Shown here: positions 9,668 to 18,099 of the stretch, in pieces
How the letters are laid out: each line of letters begins with the position of its first letter
Numbering within the stretch: the stretch's first letter is position 1
Translations under genes and position numbers: made by a program
Notes under the pieces: generated by a model
What the model was told of the DNA's origin: nothing
The model's input: the letters and a program-made list of their open reading frames with translations, nothing else
Databases searched by the model: none
Source: a bacterium
GTDB lineage: Bacteria > Desulfobacterota > Binatia > DP-6
Direction of reading: 5' to 3'
Length of the DNA: 64,000 bases
NCBI GenBank assembly: GCA_026129405.1
Contig: JAHCID010000002.1
Location: 1 to 64,000 of the forward strand

Positions 9668-10759
9668 ATGGCGAGCGACGGGCTCTGGCGATACTACGGC
9701 GCGGAGATATCCTACTTCACCGGCAAGGTGCGCCCGGCCTTCCGCATGAAGCGCGTGCCGCACCTCGAGGTGCTCTCCGACGCGGAGGTCTATCGCACGG
9801 TGATCCGCCCGCGCGTCGGCTTCGACATGATCCCGGTCGCGGTCACGCCCGAGGACGAGACCGTCCAGGACTCGAGCGACATCCTCGACGCGCTCGAGCG
9901 CCGCTACCCCGAGCCGGTGCTCCTGCCGCCGACGCCGCTCCAGCGCATCGCCGCCCACCTCGTCGAGCTCTACACCGACGAGTTCCTCCTGCTCCCCGGC
10001 ATCCACTGGCGTTGGAACTACGAGGAGAGCGCCGCCAAGGCGCGCCACGACTTCGTCGCCATCATGGGCGATCCGGGCGCGCTCCGGTTCGCGGACGCGG
10101 TGAAGGCGTTCTGCCTCGTGGCCGGCGTCGTGCCCGAGACGATCCCCGCCATCGAGACGCACGTGCACGCGCTCCTCGCCCTGCTGGAGGAGCACCTGGC
10201 CGAGCATCGCTGGCTCCTCGGCGCCGCACCCACCCTGGCCGACTGCGCCATGATGGGGCCCTTCTATGCCCACTTCTACCTCGACGCGGCGTCGGGGACG
10301 CTGCTGCGCACGACGGCCCCCCGCACCTGTCACTGGATCGAGCGCACCAACCATCCCGATCCGGCGGGCTTCGGGCCGCTGGCCGCGGACGACGCGTTGC
10401 CCGGCGGCATGCGCGCGCTCCTCGGCATGATCGGGCGCGACGCCATGCCGATGATCCTCGACTGCGTGCGCGCGGTCGACGCGGCGATCGACGAGGGCAG
10501 CTACGAGATCGGCCGTGAGATCCCGCGCGTCGTCGGTATGCACCGCGGCACGGTATGCGGGGTGGCCGTCGACCGCGTGACGCTGCCGTACACGCTCTGG
10601 ATGGTGCAGCGCGTGCGCGGCGCCTGGGAGGCGCTCGGCGACGCCGACCGCGCCCGCGTCGACCGCGCCCTCGCCGGCACCGGCTGCGAGGCGCTCTTCG
10701 CCCACGTGCCGCGCCATCGCGTCGAGCGCCGGCCGTTCAAGCTCCACCTCGCATCCTGA
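9668..10759 (+). CDS. Glutathione S-transferase-like protein
   Basis: 363 aa. The N-terminal part (residues 1-80) looks like a thioredoxin-fold GST domain, running from YYGAEISYFTGKVRPAFRMK to DSSDILDALERRYPEP, the usual beta3-beta4 Ser/Asp pocket. A helical GST C-terminal half follows (LLEEHLAEHRWLLGAAPTLADCAMMGPFYAHFYLD). A further 140 residues at the C terminus are not typical of GSTs. The start at 9668 (MASDGLW) is preferred over an upstream in-frame ATG, which lies inside the inverted repeat. It is the first gene of a run ending in the MBL lipoprotein; the stop lies 15 bp before the sulfatase start. Role within that unit unknown. Confidence 0.75.
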   Translation: MASDGLWRYYGAEISYFTGKVRPAFRMKRVPHLEVLSDAEVYRTVIRPRVGFDMIPVAVTPEDETVQDSSDILDALERRYPEPVLLPPTPLQRIAAHLVELYTDEFLLLPGIHWRWNYEESAAKARHDFVAIMGDPGALRFADAVKAFCLVAGVVPETIPAIETHVHALLALLEEHLAEHRWLLGAAPTLADCAMMGPFYAHFYLDAASGTLLRTTAPRTCHWIERTNHPDPAGFGPLAADDALPGGMRALLGMIGRDAMPMILDCVRAVDAAIDEGSYEIGREIPRVVGMHRGTVCGVAVDRVTLPYTLWMVQRVRGAWEALGDADRARVDRALAGTGCEALFAHVPRHRVERRPFKLHLAS

Positions 10760-10774
10760 TCGGAGGTCGTCGCC

Positions 10775-12343
10775 ATGGGCCGCAAGATCCTCTTCATCAC
10801 CACCGACCAGCAGCGCTACGACGCGCTCGGCTGCAACGGCGGCACGATCGCGCGCACGCCGGTCGTCGACCGCCTCGCCGCGACCGGCATCAACTTCCGC
10901 CGCGCGCACAACCAGAACGTCGTCTGCATGCCGGCGCGCTCGACCATGCTGACCGGGCAGTACGTGCGCACGCACGGCGTCACCGCCAACGGCATCCCGC
11001 TGCCGCTGGACGCGCCGAGCGTCGCCGAGGTGCTGCGCCAGAACGGCTACCGGACGTCGCTCATCGGCAAGGCGCACTTCGAGCCGGCGATGGACATGAA
11101 GGGGAAGTGGTTCGAGAACCGCGTCGGGCGCGAGGGCATGTCGGGCCCCTACCGCGGCTTCGAGCACCTGGAGCTCGCGATGCACGTGCCGCTCGGCAGC
11201 TGGCACTACTCGCGCTGGCTGCAGACGGAGCATCCCGAGGCGACGAGCGGCTTCGCGCCGCTCCTGTCGGCGGCGGGCGGCGGCGAGACCGGCGCGCCCG
11301 AGGTCGCCTACAACCCGATCCCGCGCGAGTGGTATCACACCGACTGGATCGCCGACCGCACCATCGCCTGGCTCGACGCGCTGCCGGCCGACGCCGACTG
11401 GTTCTGCTGGATGAGCTTCCCGGACCCGCACCACCCGTGGGATCCGCCGGCGTCGGAGGCGAAGCGCGTGCCGTGGCGCGAGCTCGATCTGCCGCCCGGG
11501 CATCCCGGCTCGAAGGAGAAGATCGTCGACATCCTCTCCCAGAAGCCTCGGCACTGGCTCGCGTGGTGGGAGGGCCGCTGGCGCAACTACGAGGGCGGCC
11601 CGATGACGCTCGTGCCGAAGGACCTCACCGACGACCAGATCCGCGAGGTCAACGCGCTGACGCACGTCGAGAACGAGCTCATCGACGAGGCCTGCGGCCG
11701 CGTGCTCGCCCGCGTCGCCGCGCGCGGCTGGGACGCGGACACCGACGTCTTCTTCACCACCGACCACGGCGAGCTGCAGGGCGACTACGGGCTGCTCTAC
11801 AAGGGCCCGTACCACGTCGACTCCCTGATGCGGATTCCGTTCGTGTGGAAGCCGGCGCCGTCGGCCGGCATCGCGCCGGCCGTGATCGAGGAGCCCGTCG
11901 GGCAGCTCGACCTCGCGCCGACGTTCTGCCGCATCGCCGGCGTCGCCGTGCCGGCGTGGATGGAGGGCGCGCCGCTGCCCACCGCGCCCGGCTCCGGCCG
12001 CGAGCGCGTCATCACCGAGTGGGACAGCCAGTTCGCCCAGATCGGCATGCACCTGCGGACGATCTACCGCGACGGCTTCGTCTGCACCGTCTACGAGCCG
12101 ACGACGCGCGACCAGGGCTGGGACCTCGCGCGCATGATCGCCGGCGGCCCGATCCCGCTGCCGGACCTCGGCTACGACGGCAGCGAAGGCGAGATATACG
12201 ACGTGCGCGCCGACCCGCATCAGTGGCGCAACCTGTGGAGCGACCCGGGCTACCGCACGCTGCGCGACGAGCTGATCGCCGACCTGCGCGCCCATCTGCC
12301 GGCCGGCCGCGCGACCCCGCTGCGCGTCGAGGCGCCGGCGTGA
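10775..12343 (+). CDS. Formylglycine-dependent sulfatase
   Basis: 522-aa alkaline-phosphatase-superfamily sulfatase. The metal ligand region FITTDQQRYDALG is at residues 7-19. Cys51 in CMPARSTMLTGQY is the residue converted to formylglycine (consensus C-x-[PSA]-x-R), so an FGE or anSME maturase elsewhere is needed. A second metal-site block, FFTTDHGELQGDYGLLYKG, is near residue 328. The choline-sulfatase/arylsulfatase style is evident, but the sulfate ester is not predictable. There is no signal peptide, so it is likely cytosolic. CGGAGG lies 8 nt before the ATG. The stop overlaps the next small gene by 4 bp, and the sulfite exporter downstream fits export of an inorganic sulfur product. Confidence 0.93.
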   Translation: MGRKILFITTDQQRYDALGCNGGTIARTPVVDRLAATGINFRRAHNQNVVCMPARSTMLTGQYVRTHGVTANGIPLPLDAPSVAEVLRQNGYRTSLIGKAHFEPAMDMKGKWFENRVGREGMSGPYRGFEHLELAMHVPLGSWHYSRWLQTEHPEATSGFAPLLSAAGGGETGAPEVAYNPIPREWYHTDWIADRTIAWLDALPADADWFCWMSFPDPHHPWDPPASEAKRVPWRELDLPPGHPGSKEKIVDILSQKPRHWLAWWEGRWRNYEGGPMTLVPKDLTDDQIREVNALTHVENELIDEACGRVLARVAARGWDADTDVFFTTDHGELQGDYGLLYKGPYHVDSLMRIPFVWKPAPSAGIAPAVIEEPVGQLDLAPTFCRIAGVAVPAWMEGAPLPTAPGSGRERVITEWDSQFAQIGMHLRTIYRDGFVCTVYEPTTRDQGWDLARMIAGGPIPLPDLGYDGSEGEIYDVRADPHQWRNLWSDPGYRTLRDELIADLRAHLPAGRATPLRVEAPA

Positions 12344-12477
12344 GCCGCGGCTGGCTCTACGCCTGCGCCTGCATCGTCGTGCCGGCGGCGTGGGGCGTGC
12401 TCGTGGCCGCGGTGTTCAACCGCATCGATCGGCGCCGCGGCCGGCGCGACGGGCGCCCCGTCGACTACGCCATCTGA
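12340..12477 (+). CDS. 45-aa single-span membrane protein between sulfatase and exporter
   Basis: A GTG at 12340 overlaps the sulfatase TGA (GTGA) and opens a 45-codon frame ending at 12477, one base before the GTG of the TauE/SafE gene. The product has one hydrophobic helix from about residue 4 to 26 (WLYACACIVVPAAWGVLVAA), then a very basic stretch (RIDRRRGRRDG) and an acidic tail. By the positive-inside rule the C terminus would be cytoplasmic. Tight coupling on both sides suggests it is translated. It may be an accessory subunit of the exporter or a small membrane adaptor for the sulfatase. I recognise no family. Confidence 0.6.
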   Translation: MSRGWLYACACIVVPAAWGVLVAAVFNRIDRRRGRRDGRPVDYAI

Positions 12478-12478
12478 C

Positions 12479-13390
12479 GTGGGCTGGACGCTCGACGTCG
12501 CCGGCCATGCCGTCTCGCTGCCCGGCGTCGCGGCGCTCGGGCTCGGCGTCGGCTGGGTGGCCGGCATGTTCGGCGTCGGCGGCGGCTTCCTCCTGACGCC
12601 GCTGCTCACCATCGCCTTCGGCGTGCCGCTCGAGATCGCCGTCGGCACTGGGCTCTGCCAGATGGTCGGCACCGCCGCCGCCGCGCTGCTCGGTCACCGC
12701 AGCCAGGGCCAGGGCGAGGTGCGCTGCGACCTCGTGCTGCTCCTGCCGAGCCTCCTCGGCGTCGAGGTCGGCGCCATGGCGCTGGCGCGCCTCGAGGACG
12801 CGGGGAGCGTGGCGCTGGGCGGCGGCCACATCCCGCTCGCGCGGCTCGTCGCGATGCTCGGCTACGCGGTCGTGCTGCTGGTCGCGGCGGCGATGTTCGG
12901 GCGCGGCGGGCGCGGCGATCTCGAGGAGACGGTGCACGCCCGCCGCGGTCCGCTCGCGCGCATCGTGCTGCCGCCGGCGATCGACCTGCCCGCCGTGCCG
13001 CTGCGGCGCGTGTCGGCGCCGCTGCTCGCCTATCTCGGGCTGGGGCTCGGCGTGCTGAGCGGCTTTCTCGGCATCGGCGGCGGCGTCGCGCTGATGCCGG
13101 TCCTCGTCTACGGGCTCGGCTTTCCGCTGCGCCAGGCCGCCGGCACCGGCATCCTCGCCCTGTGCGCCACGGCGACGATGGGCACGCTCGTCCACGCGCG
13201 CCGCGGCCACGTCGACCTCGAGCTCGCCATGGTCCTGCTCGTCGGCTCGACGCTCGCCGCGCAGCTCGGCGCGCGCGCCACCCGCAGCGCCTCGCCCCGC
13301 GTGCTCCGTCGCGGCTTCGCGGGGCTCATCCTGATCACCGTCACCGCGATCGGCTGGGACCTCGCCCGCCGCGCGAGAGGAGGGTTTTGA
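12479..13390 (+). CDS. TauE/SafE family sulfite exporter-like permease
   Basis: 303 aa, polytopic inner-membrane protein. The internally duplicated TauE/SafE signature is visible as VGWVAGMFGVGGGFLLTPLL near residue 26 and LGVLSGFLGIGGGVALMPVL near residue 190, each at the start of a four-helix repeat. Family members export sulfite, sulfoacetate or related organosulfur anions. Placed two genes after a sulfatase, it plausibly exports sulfate-derived or sulfonate products. The GTG start follows the small membrane protein by one base, and its stop is one base before the next ATG, so the block is one transcription unit. Confidence 0.9.
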   Translation: MGWTLDVAGHAVSLPGVAALGLGVGWVAGMFGVGGGFLLTPLLTIAFGVPLEIAVGTGLCQMVGTAAAALLGHRSQGQGEVRCDLVLLLPSLLGVEVGAMALARLEDAGSVALGGGHIPLARLVAMLGYAVVLLVAAAMFGRGGRGDLEETVHARRGPLARIVLPPAIDLPAVPLRRVSAPLLAYLGLGLGVLSGFLGIGGGVALMPVLVYGLGFPLRQAAGTGILALCATATMGTLVHARRGHVDLELAMVLLVGSTLAAQLGARATRSASPRVLRRGFAGLILITVTAIGWDLARRARGGF

Positions 13391-13391
13391 C

Positions 13392-14414
13392 ATGCGATCG
13401 GTTGCGTTGCTGGGAGTGCTCGTCCTGTTCGTCTCGGGCTGCGAGCGCATGATCGACCGGCAGATCGAGAAGAACCTCGGCCGCGCCGACACGGCGCTGC
13501 TCCAGAGCCCCGACATGACCGTGCTCCTGTGCGGGACCGGCTCGCCGCTTCCCGACCCGAATCGCGCCTCCGCCTGTACGGCGATCGTCGCCGGCGGCGA
13601 GATCGTTCTCGTCGACACCGGCCCGGGCTCGTGGGAGCAGGTCGACCTCGCCAACCTGCCCACCGGCGCCGTCGGCACCGTGCTGCTGACGCACCTCCAC
13701 TCGGACCACATCGGGGATCTCGGCGAGGCCATGACGCAGAGCTGGATCGGCGGCCGCAAGAAGCAGCTCGACGTCTACGGCCCGCCCGGCACCGCCAGGG
13801 TCGTCGAGGGCTTCGACATGGCCTACTCGGCGGACGAGGACGCGCGCACCGCCCACCACACCGAGCAGTACATGCCTCGCGGCGCCGCCAACGCGGTCGC
13901 GCACGAGCTGGTGCTCGGCCCCGAGGCGGACGCCAGCACCGTCGTCTTCGAGCGCAACGGGCTCAAGGTGATCGCCTTTCGCGTCGACCACGCGCCGATC
14001 GACGGCCTCGGCTACCGCATCGAATGGAAGGGCCGCAGCGTCGTCCTCTCCGGCGACACCAAGAAGAGCGCCAGCGTCGTGAAGCACGCGACCGGCGCGG
14101 ACATCCTGATCCACGAGGCGCTCCAGCCGGACATCGTGAAGCGCAGCGCCGGCATCGCCCGGCGCATGGGCAACGAGCGCCTCGGGCACATGGCCAACGA
14201 CATCCTCGACTACCACACCTCGGTGGTGGAGGCGGCCGAGGTCGCGCGCGACGCCAAGGTGCCGCATTTGGTGCTGAGCCACCTCGTGCCGGCGCCGACG
14301 AACTGGTTCACGGAGCGCATCTTCCTGCGCGGCGCCGGCGACGTCTACGCCGGCGAGATCACCGTCGGCGCGGACGGCATGCGCTTCACCCTGCCGCCCC
14401 GACCTACGTCGTAG
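13392..14414 (+). CDS. MBL-fold hydrolase lipoprotein
   Basis: 340 aa. The N terminus is a lipoprotein signal with lipobox VSGC (Cys17), so it is anchored in the periplasm or outer membrane. The metallo-beta-lactamase signature HLHSDHIGD is at 101-109, with later metal ligands in VVLSGDTKKS and LVLSHLVPAP. The RNase Z/AtsA-like branch fits best by layout. Since AtsA-type MBL proteins include arylsulfatases, it might be a second sulfatase-like hydrolase of this operon; that is an inference. It starts one base after the permease stop with GAGAGGAGG upstream. Confidence 0.85.
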   Translation: MRSVALLGVLVLFVSGCERMIDRQIEKNLGRADTALLQSPDMTVLLCGTGSPLPDPNRASACTAIVAGGEIVLVDTGPGSWEQVDLANLPTGAVGTVLLTHLHSDHIGDLGEAMTQSWIGGRKKQLDVYGPPGTARVVEGFDMAYSADEDARTAHHTEQYMPRGAANAVAHELVLGPEADASTVVFERNGLKVIAFRVDHAPIDGLGYRIEWKGRSVVLSGDTKKSASVVKHATGADILIHEALQPDIVKRSAGIARRMGNERLGHMANDILDYHTSVVEAAEVARDAKVPHLVLSHLVPAPTNWFTERIFLRGAGDVYAGEITVGADGMRFTLPPRPTS

Positions 14415-14479
14415 GCACGCGGCCGCCGGTTCGCCTGCCGACCTTTGCCTCCCGGCCGTCCGCCGGGTCATAGAGGGGC

Positions 14480-16048
14480 ATGATCCCGGCAGACGATGCG
14501 CGCGCCGCGCGGGTCGCGGCGCTGCTCGTCGCGCTGGTCGGCATCGTGCACCGGGTCGTCCTGTTCCTTGCCTACCGCGACGAGCTGCGTGCGCTGATCG
14601 CGGACAACCGGATGTGGTACACGGGGCAGAACGCGCCGATCGCGCTGCTGCATCAGGATCTCGGCCTGACGCTGCTCCTGCTCCAGGCCTCGCCGCCGCT
14701 ATCGAGCCTCCTCATCGGCCTCCTCACCCACGTCGTCTCGTGGCCGGTCGCGGGGGCGGAGGTGCTCACCGGGCTCCAGGGCGCGATCACGATCGCCACC
14801 GCGCTGCTGCTGCATCGGTTGCTGCGCGCCTGCTTCCCGGGACGGCTCGTGCTGACGACGGCGGTCGCGATCGCCTTCGTCCTGCACACGGGCGTGGTGG
14901 TGCTCGAGTACAACTCGTTCGGGCAGACGATCTACGAGAACCTCGCCATGCTGCTGACGCTGGGCCTGGCGGTGCTCCTCCTGCGCGTGCGCCGGACCGG
15001 GCGGGCGAGGGATGCCGCGTGGGCGGGACTCGTGGCGGGGCTCCTCGTGCTGACGCGGGCGGTGTGGTCCTACGTGGCGCTGCCCGGAGCGCTGTTCGTG
15101 GCGCTGCTCGTGCCGCGGGCGCGCAGCCGCGCGGTGCTCGCCTTCCTGCTGCCGCTGGTCGTGCTCCAGGGCGCGTGGGTGGCGAAGAACGCCTGGGTCT
15201 TCGGGCGGCTGTCGTGGGTCACGTCGTCGTGGGGCGGCTACAACGTGACCAACGGCCTCGACCGCCTCGGCTACGGCGACGTCTTCCGGCAGTACTTGAT
15301 CGCGCGCAACGACCCGCCCTGGCTGGCGGAGGCGATGCGGCACCCGGCGGCGTCGATCGAGGCCATGGTGCCGCCCGAGTACCCGCGCCGCGATCAGGAG
15401 CTCGCGGCGCGCTGGGGCATCGGGCCGTGGGCGCTCAACACCACCGCCGCCGCGGCCCTCTTCGACGGCTTCGCGCACAACTTCTGGCACTTCGCCCTCG
15501 ACCGGCCCGACGTCGTGCTCGACAAGACGTGGCGCTCGTACCGCCTCTTCTGGGAGCCGATGGCGAACTACGGCGTGCAGTACGTCGCGCTGTTCGCGCC
15601 CGAGGCGACGGCGGCGAGCGCGCTCGATCCGGCCGGCGTCGTGCGCGACCTGACGACGGGCGTGGTGCCGCAGCAGCTCGGGGTGACGTCGGGGGCGTTC
15701 GCGTTCGGCCGCCGGCTCGCGCTGCGGCCCGCGTCGCTCGGGACGCCGCGCTGGCTCGACGAGCCGCGGTTGCTCGCGACCGCGATCGGCGTCCACCTGC
15801 TCGCACCGCTCGCCGCGCTCGGCTGGCTCGTGCGGCGCGGGCGCGGCCCGCTGCCGGAGCCGGACGCGACGCGCGCGGTCGTGCTCCTCGTCTGCGGCAC
15901 GCTGATCGCGTACCTCGCGCTGGCCTCGAGCCTCGGCGAGCACGGCGAGAACATGCGCTTCCGCCTCGGCGTCGAGCCGCTCATCTGGACGGTCACCCTG
16001 GTCGGCGCCGCCGGCGCGTGGCGGCTCGTGCGGCCGGGGCCGGGATGA
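14480..16048 (+). CDS. Polytopic glycosyltransferase (GT39/ArnT-like), copy A
   Basis: 522 aa with about 10-12 hydrophobic helices separated by short loops and a periplasmic C-terminal portion. The first loop carries acidic residues after helix 1, as in lipid-linked-sugar-dependent GT-C enzymes. The motif VVLEYNSFGQTIYENLAMLL is shared with the next gene. The late motif SLGEHGENMRFRLGVEPLIW is also conserved between the two. It likely transfers a sugar from a polyprenyl phosphate carrier onto an exported acceptor. Its stop overlaps the next gene by ATGA. Copy A and copy B are clearly paralogous over their whole length. Confidence 0.75.
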   Translation: MIPADDARAARVAALLVALVGIVHRVVLFLAYRDELRALIADNRMWYTGQNAPIALLHQDLGLTLLLLQASPPLSSLLIGLLTHVVSWPVAGAEVLTGLQGAITIATALLLHRLLRACFPGRLVLTTAVAIAFVLHTGVVVLEYNSFGQTIYENLAMLLTLGLAVLLLRVRRTGRARDAAWAGLVAGLLVLTRAVWSYVALPGALFVALLVPRARSRAVLAFLLPLVVLQGAWVAKNAWVFGRLSWVTSSWGGYNVTNGLDRLGYGDVFRQYLIARNDPPWLAEAMRHPAASIEAMVPPEYPRRDQELAARWGIGPWALNTTAAAALFDGFAHNFWHFALDRPDVVLDKTWRSYRLFWEPMANYGVQYVALFAPEATAASALDPAGVVRDLTTGVVPQQLGVTSGAFAFGRRLALRPASLGTPRWLDEPRLLATAIGVHLLAPLAALGWLVRRGRGPLPEPDATRAVVLLVCGTLIAYLALASSLGEHGENMRFRLGVEPLIWTVTLVGAAGAWRLVRPGPG

Positions 16049-17604
16049 CGGCCGGCCGGCGCACCTGGCTCGCGACCGGGCTCGTCGCCCTCGTGGGTCT
16101 CGTGCAGCGCGCCTGGCTGCTGGTCGCGTTCCGGGCCGAGGGCCAGGCGCTCCAGACCGCGAATCCCGAGGTCTACATGGCGCACCACGCGCCGCTCGAG
16201 CTGCTGCGCGACCATCTCGGCGTCGTGCTGCTGCTCCTCCAGCAGACGCCGCCGGTGTCGAACCTGATCTTCGGGCTCCTGGTGAAGGCGTTCTCGTGGC
16301 CGCACGGCGTGACCCAGGCGCTGCTCGTGCTCCAGGGGGCGACGTCGGTGGCGGCGGCGGTGCTCCTGCATCGCCTGCTGCTCGGGCTCTTCCCGGGGCG
16401 GCTCGTCGTGGTGACGCTCGCGGCGCTCTACTTCGTGCTCGACGTCGACCTGATCGTCCTCGAGTACAACGCCTTCGGGCAGACGTTCTACGAGAATCTC
16501 GGCATGCTGCTCGTGCTCGGGCTCGCGGCGACGCTGATGCGCCTCGGGCGCACCGGGGCGCCGCGCGCCGCCGCCCTCGCGGGCCTGTGCACCGGGCTCC
16601 TCGCGCTGACGCGGGCGACGTGGTCGTTCTTCTGGCTGCCCGGCCTGGCGCTCGTCGCCTGGCTCGCGCGCGGCCGCCGGGCCCGCGCCGCCGGCGCCTT
16701 CCTCCTGCCCGTGCTGCTTCTGCAGGGCGCCTGGTGCGCGAAGAACACCTGGGTCTACGGCCGCTTCACGATGACGACCTCGTCGTGGACCGGCTTCAAC
16801 CTGATGAACGGCCTGCGCGGGGCGGGCTATGCCGAGCCGTTCGGGCGCTGGGTCCTCGATCACGGCGACCCGCCCTGGATGGCCGAGGCGCTCGCCCCCG
16901 GCGGCGTCGCGCGTCTCGGCGACATCCTGCCGGCCGAGTACCGCGAGCGCGACGCCGCGCTGGCCGCGCGCTGGGGGGTCGAGAACTGGGGCTTCAACAC
17001 CGCCGTCGCCGGCGCGTTCTTCGCGGCGTTCGAGCGCAGCTTCACGCCCTTCGCGCTGCGCCACCCGGACGTCGTGCTGATCAAGACCGCGCGGGCCTAC
17101 GCCCTGTTCTGGCAGCCGATCGCGAACTTCGGCCGCATGTACATCTCGCTCTTCTGCACCCCCGCGCGCACCACGAGCGGGCTCGACGTCCCGGGCGTGC
17201 TGCGCCAGTGGGCGTCGGGGACGCTGCCCGAGCCCGTGCTGCTGACGAGCGGCCGCCAGGTCCGCCGCCGCTTCGCGCCGGTCGCGATCGGCAGCCCGAC
17301 CTGGCTCGACCCGGCGCGCTTCCTCGCCACCGTGGTCGGCGTCCACGTGCTCGCCCCGCTCGCGGTGGTGCTGCTCGTCCGCCGGCGCCGGCACGGCGGG
17401 TCGCCGACGCCCCGCGAAGCGGCGCGCGCGACGGCGCTGGTCGTGTGCGGCGCGCTGTACGTCTACCTCGCGGTGTTCTCGAGCCTCGGCGAGTACGGCG
17501 AGAACATGCGCTTCCGTCTGGGCGTCGAGCCCCTGATCTGGCTGCTGACGGCGCTCGGCGCGGCGGAATGCCTGGCGGCGCTCAGACGCCGCAGTGCTCG
17601 CTGA
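16045..17604 (+). CDS. Polytopic glycosyltransferase (GT39/ArnT-like), copy B
   Basis: 519 aa, tandem paralogue of the preceding gene, with the same order of membrane helices and the same landmarks (VLEYNAFGQTFYENLGMLL; SLGEYGENMRFRLGVEPLIW). The ATG overlaps the TGA of copy A by 4 bp, so the pair is translationally coupled. Its last 23 bases overlap the convergent response-regulator gene. The function is presumably the same transfer reaction with a different acceptor or donor, or the two may act together. No catalytic residue assignment is possible without an alignment. Confidence 0.75.
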   Translation: MTAGRRTWLATGLVALVGLVQRAWLLVAFRAEGQALQTANPEVYMAHHAPLELLRDHLGVVLLLLQQTPPVSNLIFGLLVKAFSWPHGVTQALLVLQGATSVAAAVLLHRLLLGLFPGRLVVVTLAALYFVLDVDLIVLEYNAFGQTFYENLGMLLVLGLAATLMRLGRTGAPRAAALAGLCTGLLALTRATWSFFWLPGLALVAWLARGRRARAAGAFLLPVLLLQGAWCAKNTWVYGRFTMTTSSWTGFNLMNGLRGAGYAEPFGRWVLDHGDPPWMAEALAPGGVARLGDILPAEYRERDAALAARWGVENWGFNTAVAGAFFAAFERSFTPFALRHPDVVLIKTARAYALFWQPIANFGRMYISLFCTPARTTSGLDVPGVLRQWASGTLPEPVLLTSGRQVRRRFAPVAIGSPTWLDPARFLATVVGVHVLAPLAVVLLVRRRRHGGSPTPREAARATALVVCGALYVYLAVFSSLGEYGENMRFRLGVEPLIWLLTALGAAECLAALRRRSAR

Positions 17605-17971
17605 CGACGCGCAGCAGGCGCTCGAAGTCGAGCGGCTTGCGCAGCCAGCCCGCGACCTGGAGGTGGCGGGCGTCCTCTTCGACGGTCGGCGAGCCGGAGT
17701 AGATCACGACCGGCACGTCGCGCGCGCCGTCGAGCTTGCGCTGCTCGTTGCGGAAGGCCCAGCCGTCGAGCCCCGGCATCATCAGGTCGAGCAGGATCAG
17801 GCCGGGACGGATGCCCCGGCGCAGGACGGCCAACGCCTGCTCGCCGTCGCGGGCCTCGATCACCTGGCAGCCCGTCTGCTCGATGAGATAGGCGAGCGCC
17901 TCACGGGCGTCGTCGTTGTCGTCGACGAGCAGCAGCATCGCGCGGTCTCGGGCGGTGGACGACCGTTCCAT
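17582..17971 (-). CDS. Single-domain response regulator (CheY-like receiver)
   Basis: 129 aa, consisting only of a receiver domain: acidic pair Asp17-Asp18 (LLVDDND), phospho-acceptor Asp62 in ILLDLMMPGLDGW, Ser92 in VIYSGS and the invariant Lys112 in RKPLDF. There is no output domain, so it acts through a partner protein. The start at 17971 (MERSSTARDRA) is a choice; a start ten residues later (MLLLVDD) is also possible. No histidine kinase is nearby. It is divergent from the nucleotidyltransferase-GT2 gene across 128 bp. Confidence 0.88.
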   Translation of the reverse strand: MERSSTARDRAMLLLVDDNDDAREALAYLIEQTGCQVIEARDGEQALAVLRRGIRPGLILLDLMMPGLDGWAFRNEQRKLDGARDVPVVIYSGSPTVEEDARHLQVAGWLRKPLDFERLLRVVSEHCGV

Positions 17972-18065
17972 GTCGCGCGTGACCCGCGCCGGGCCACACC
18001 CACCTCCTATCCCATCGCAGCGGTAGGGGAAGCCCCGGTCGCGAGCCGGGCGTTCGCCGGCTTGT

Positions 18066-18082
18066 GTGCCCGGGCCGGGCAC
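18066..18082. promoter_or_regulatory. 17-bp perfect palindrome in a divergent promoter
   Basis: GTGCCCGG-G-CCGGGCAC, 8+1+8, lies between the response-regulator gene and the nucleotidyltransferase-GT2 gene, 17 bp before the GTG at 18100. It could be an operator or a leader hairpin. Confidence 0.35.
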
Positions 18083-18099
18083 GGTTATCAGGCACGGTC

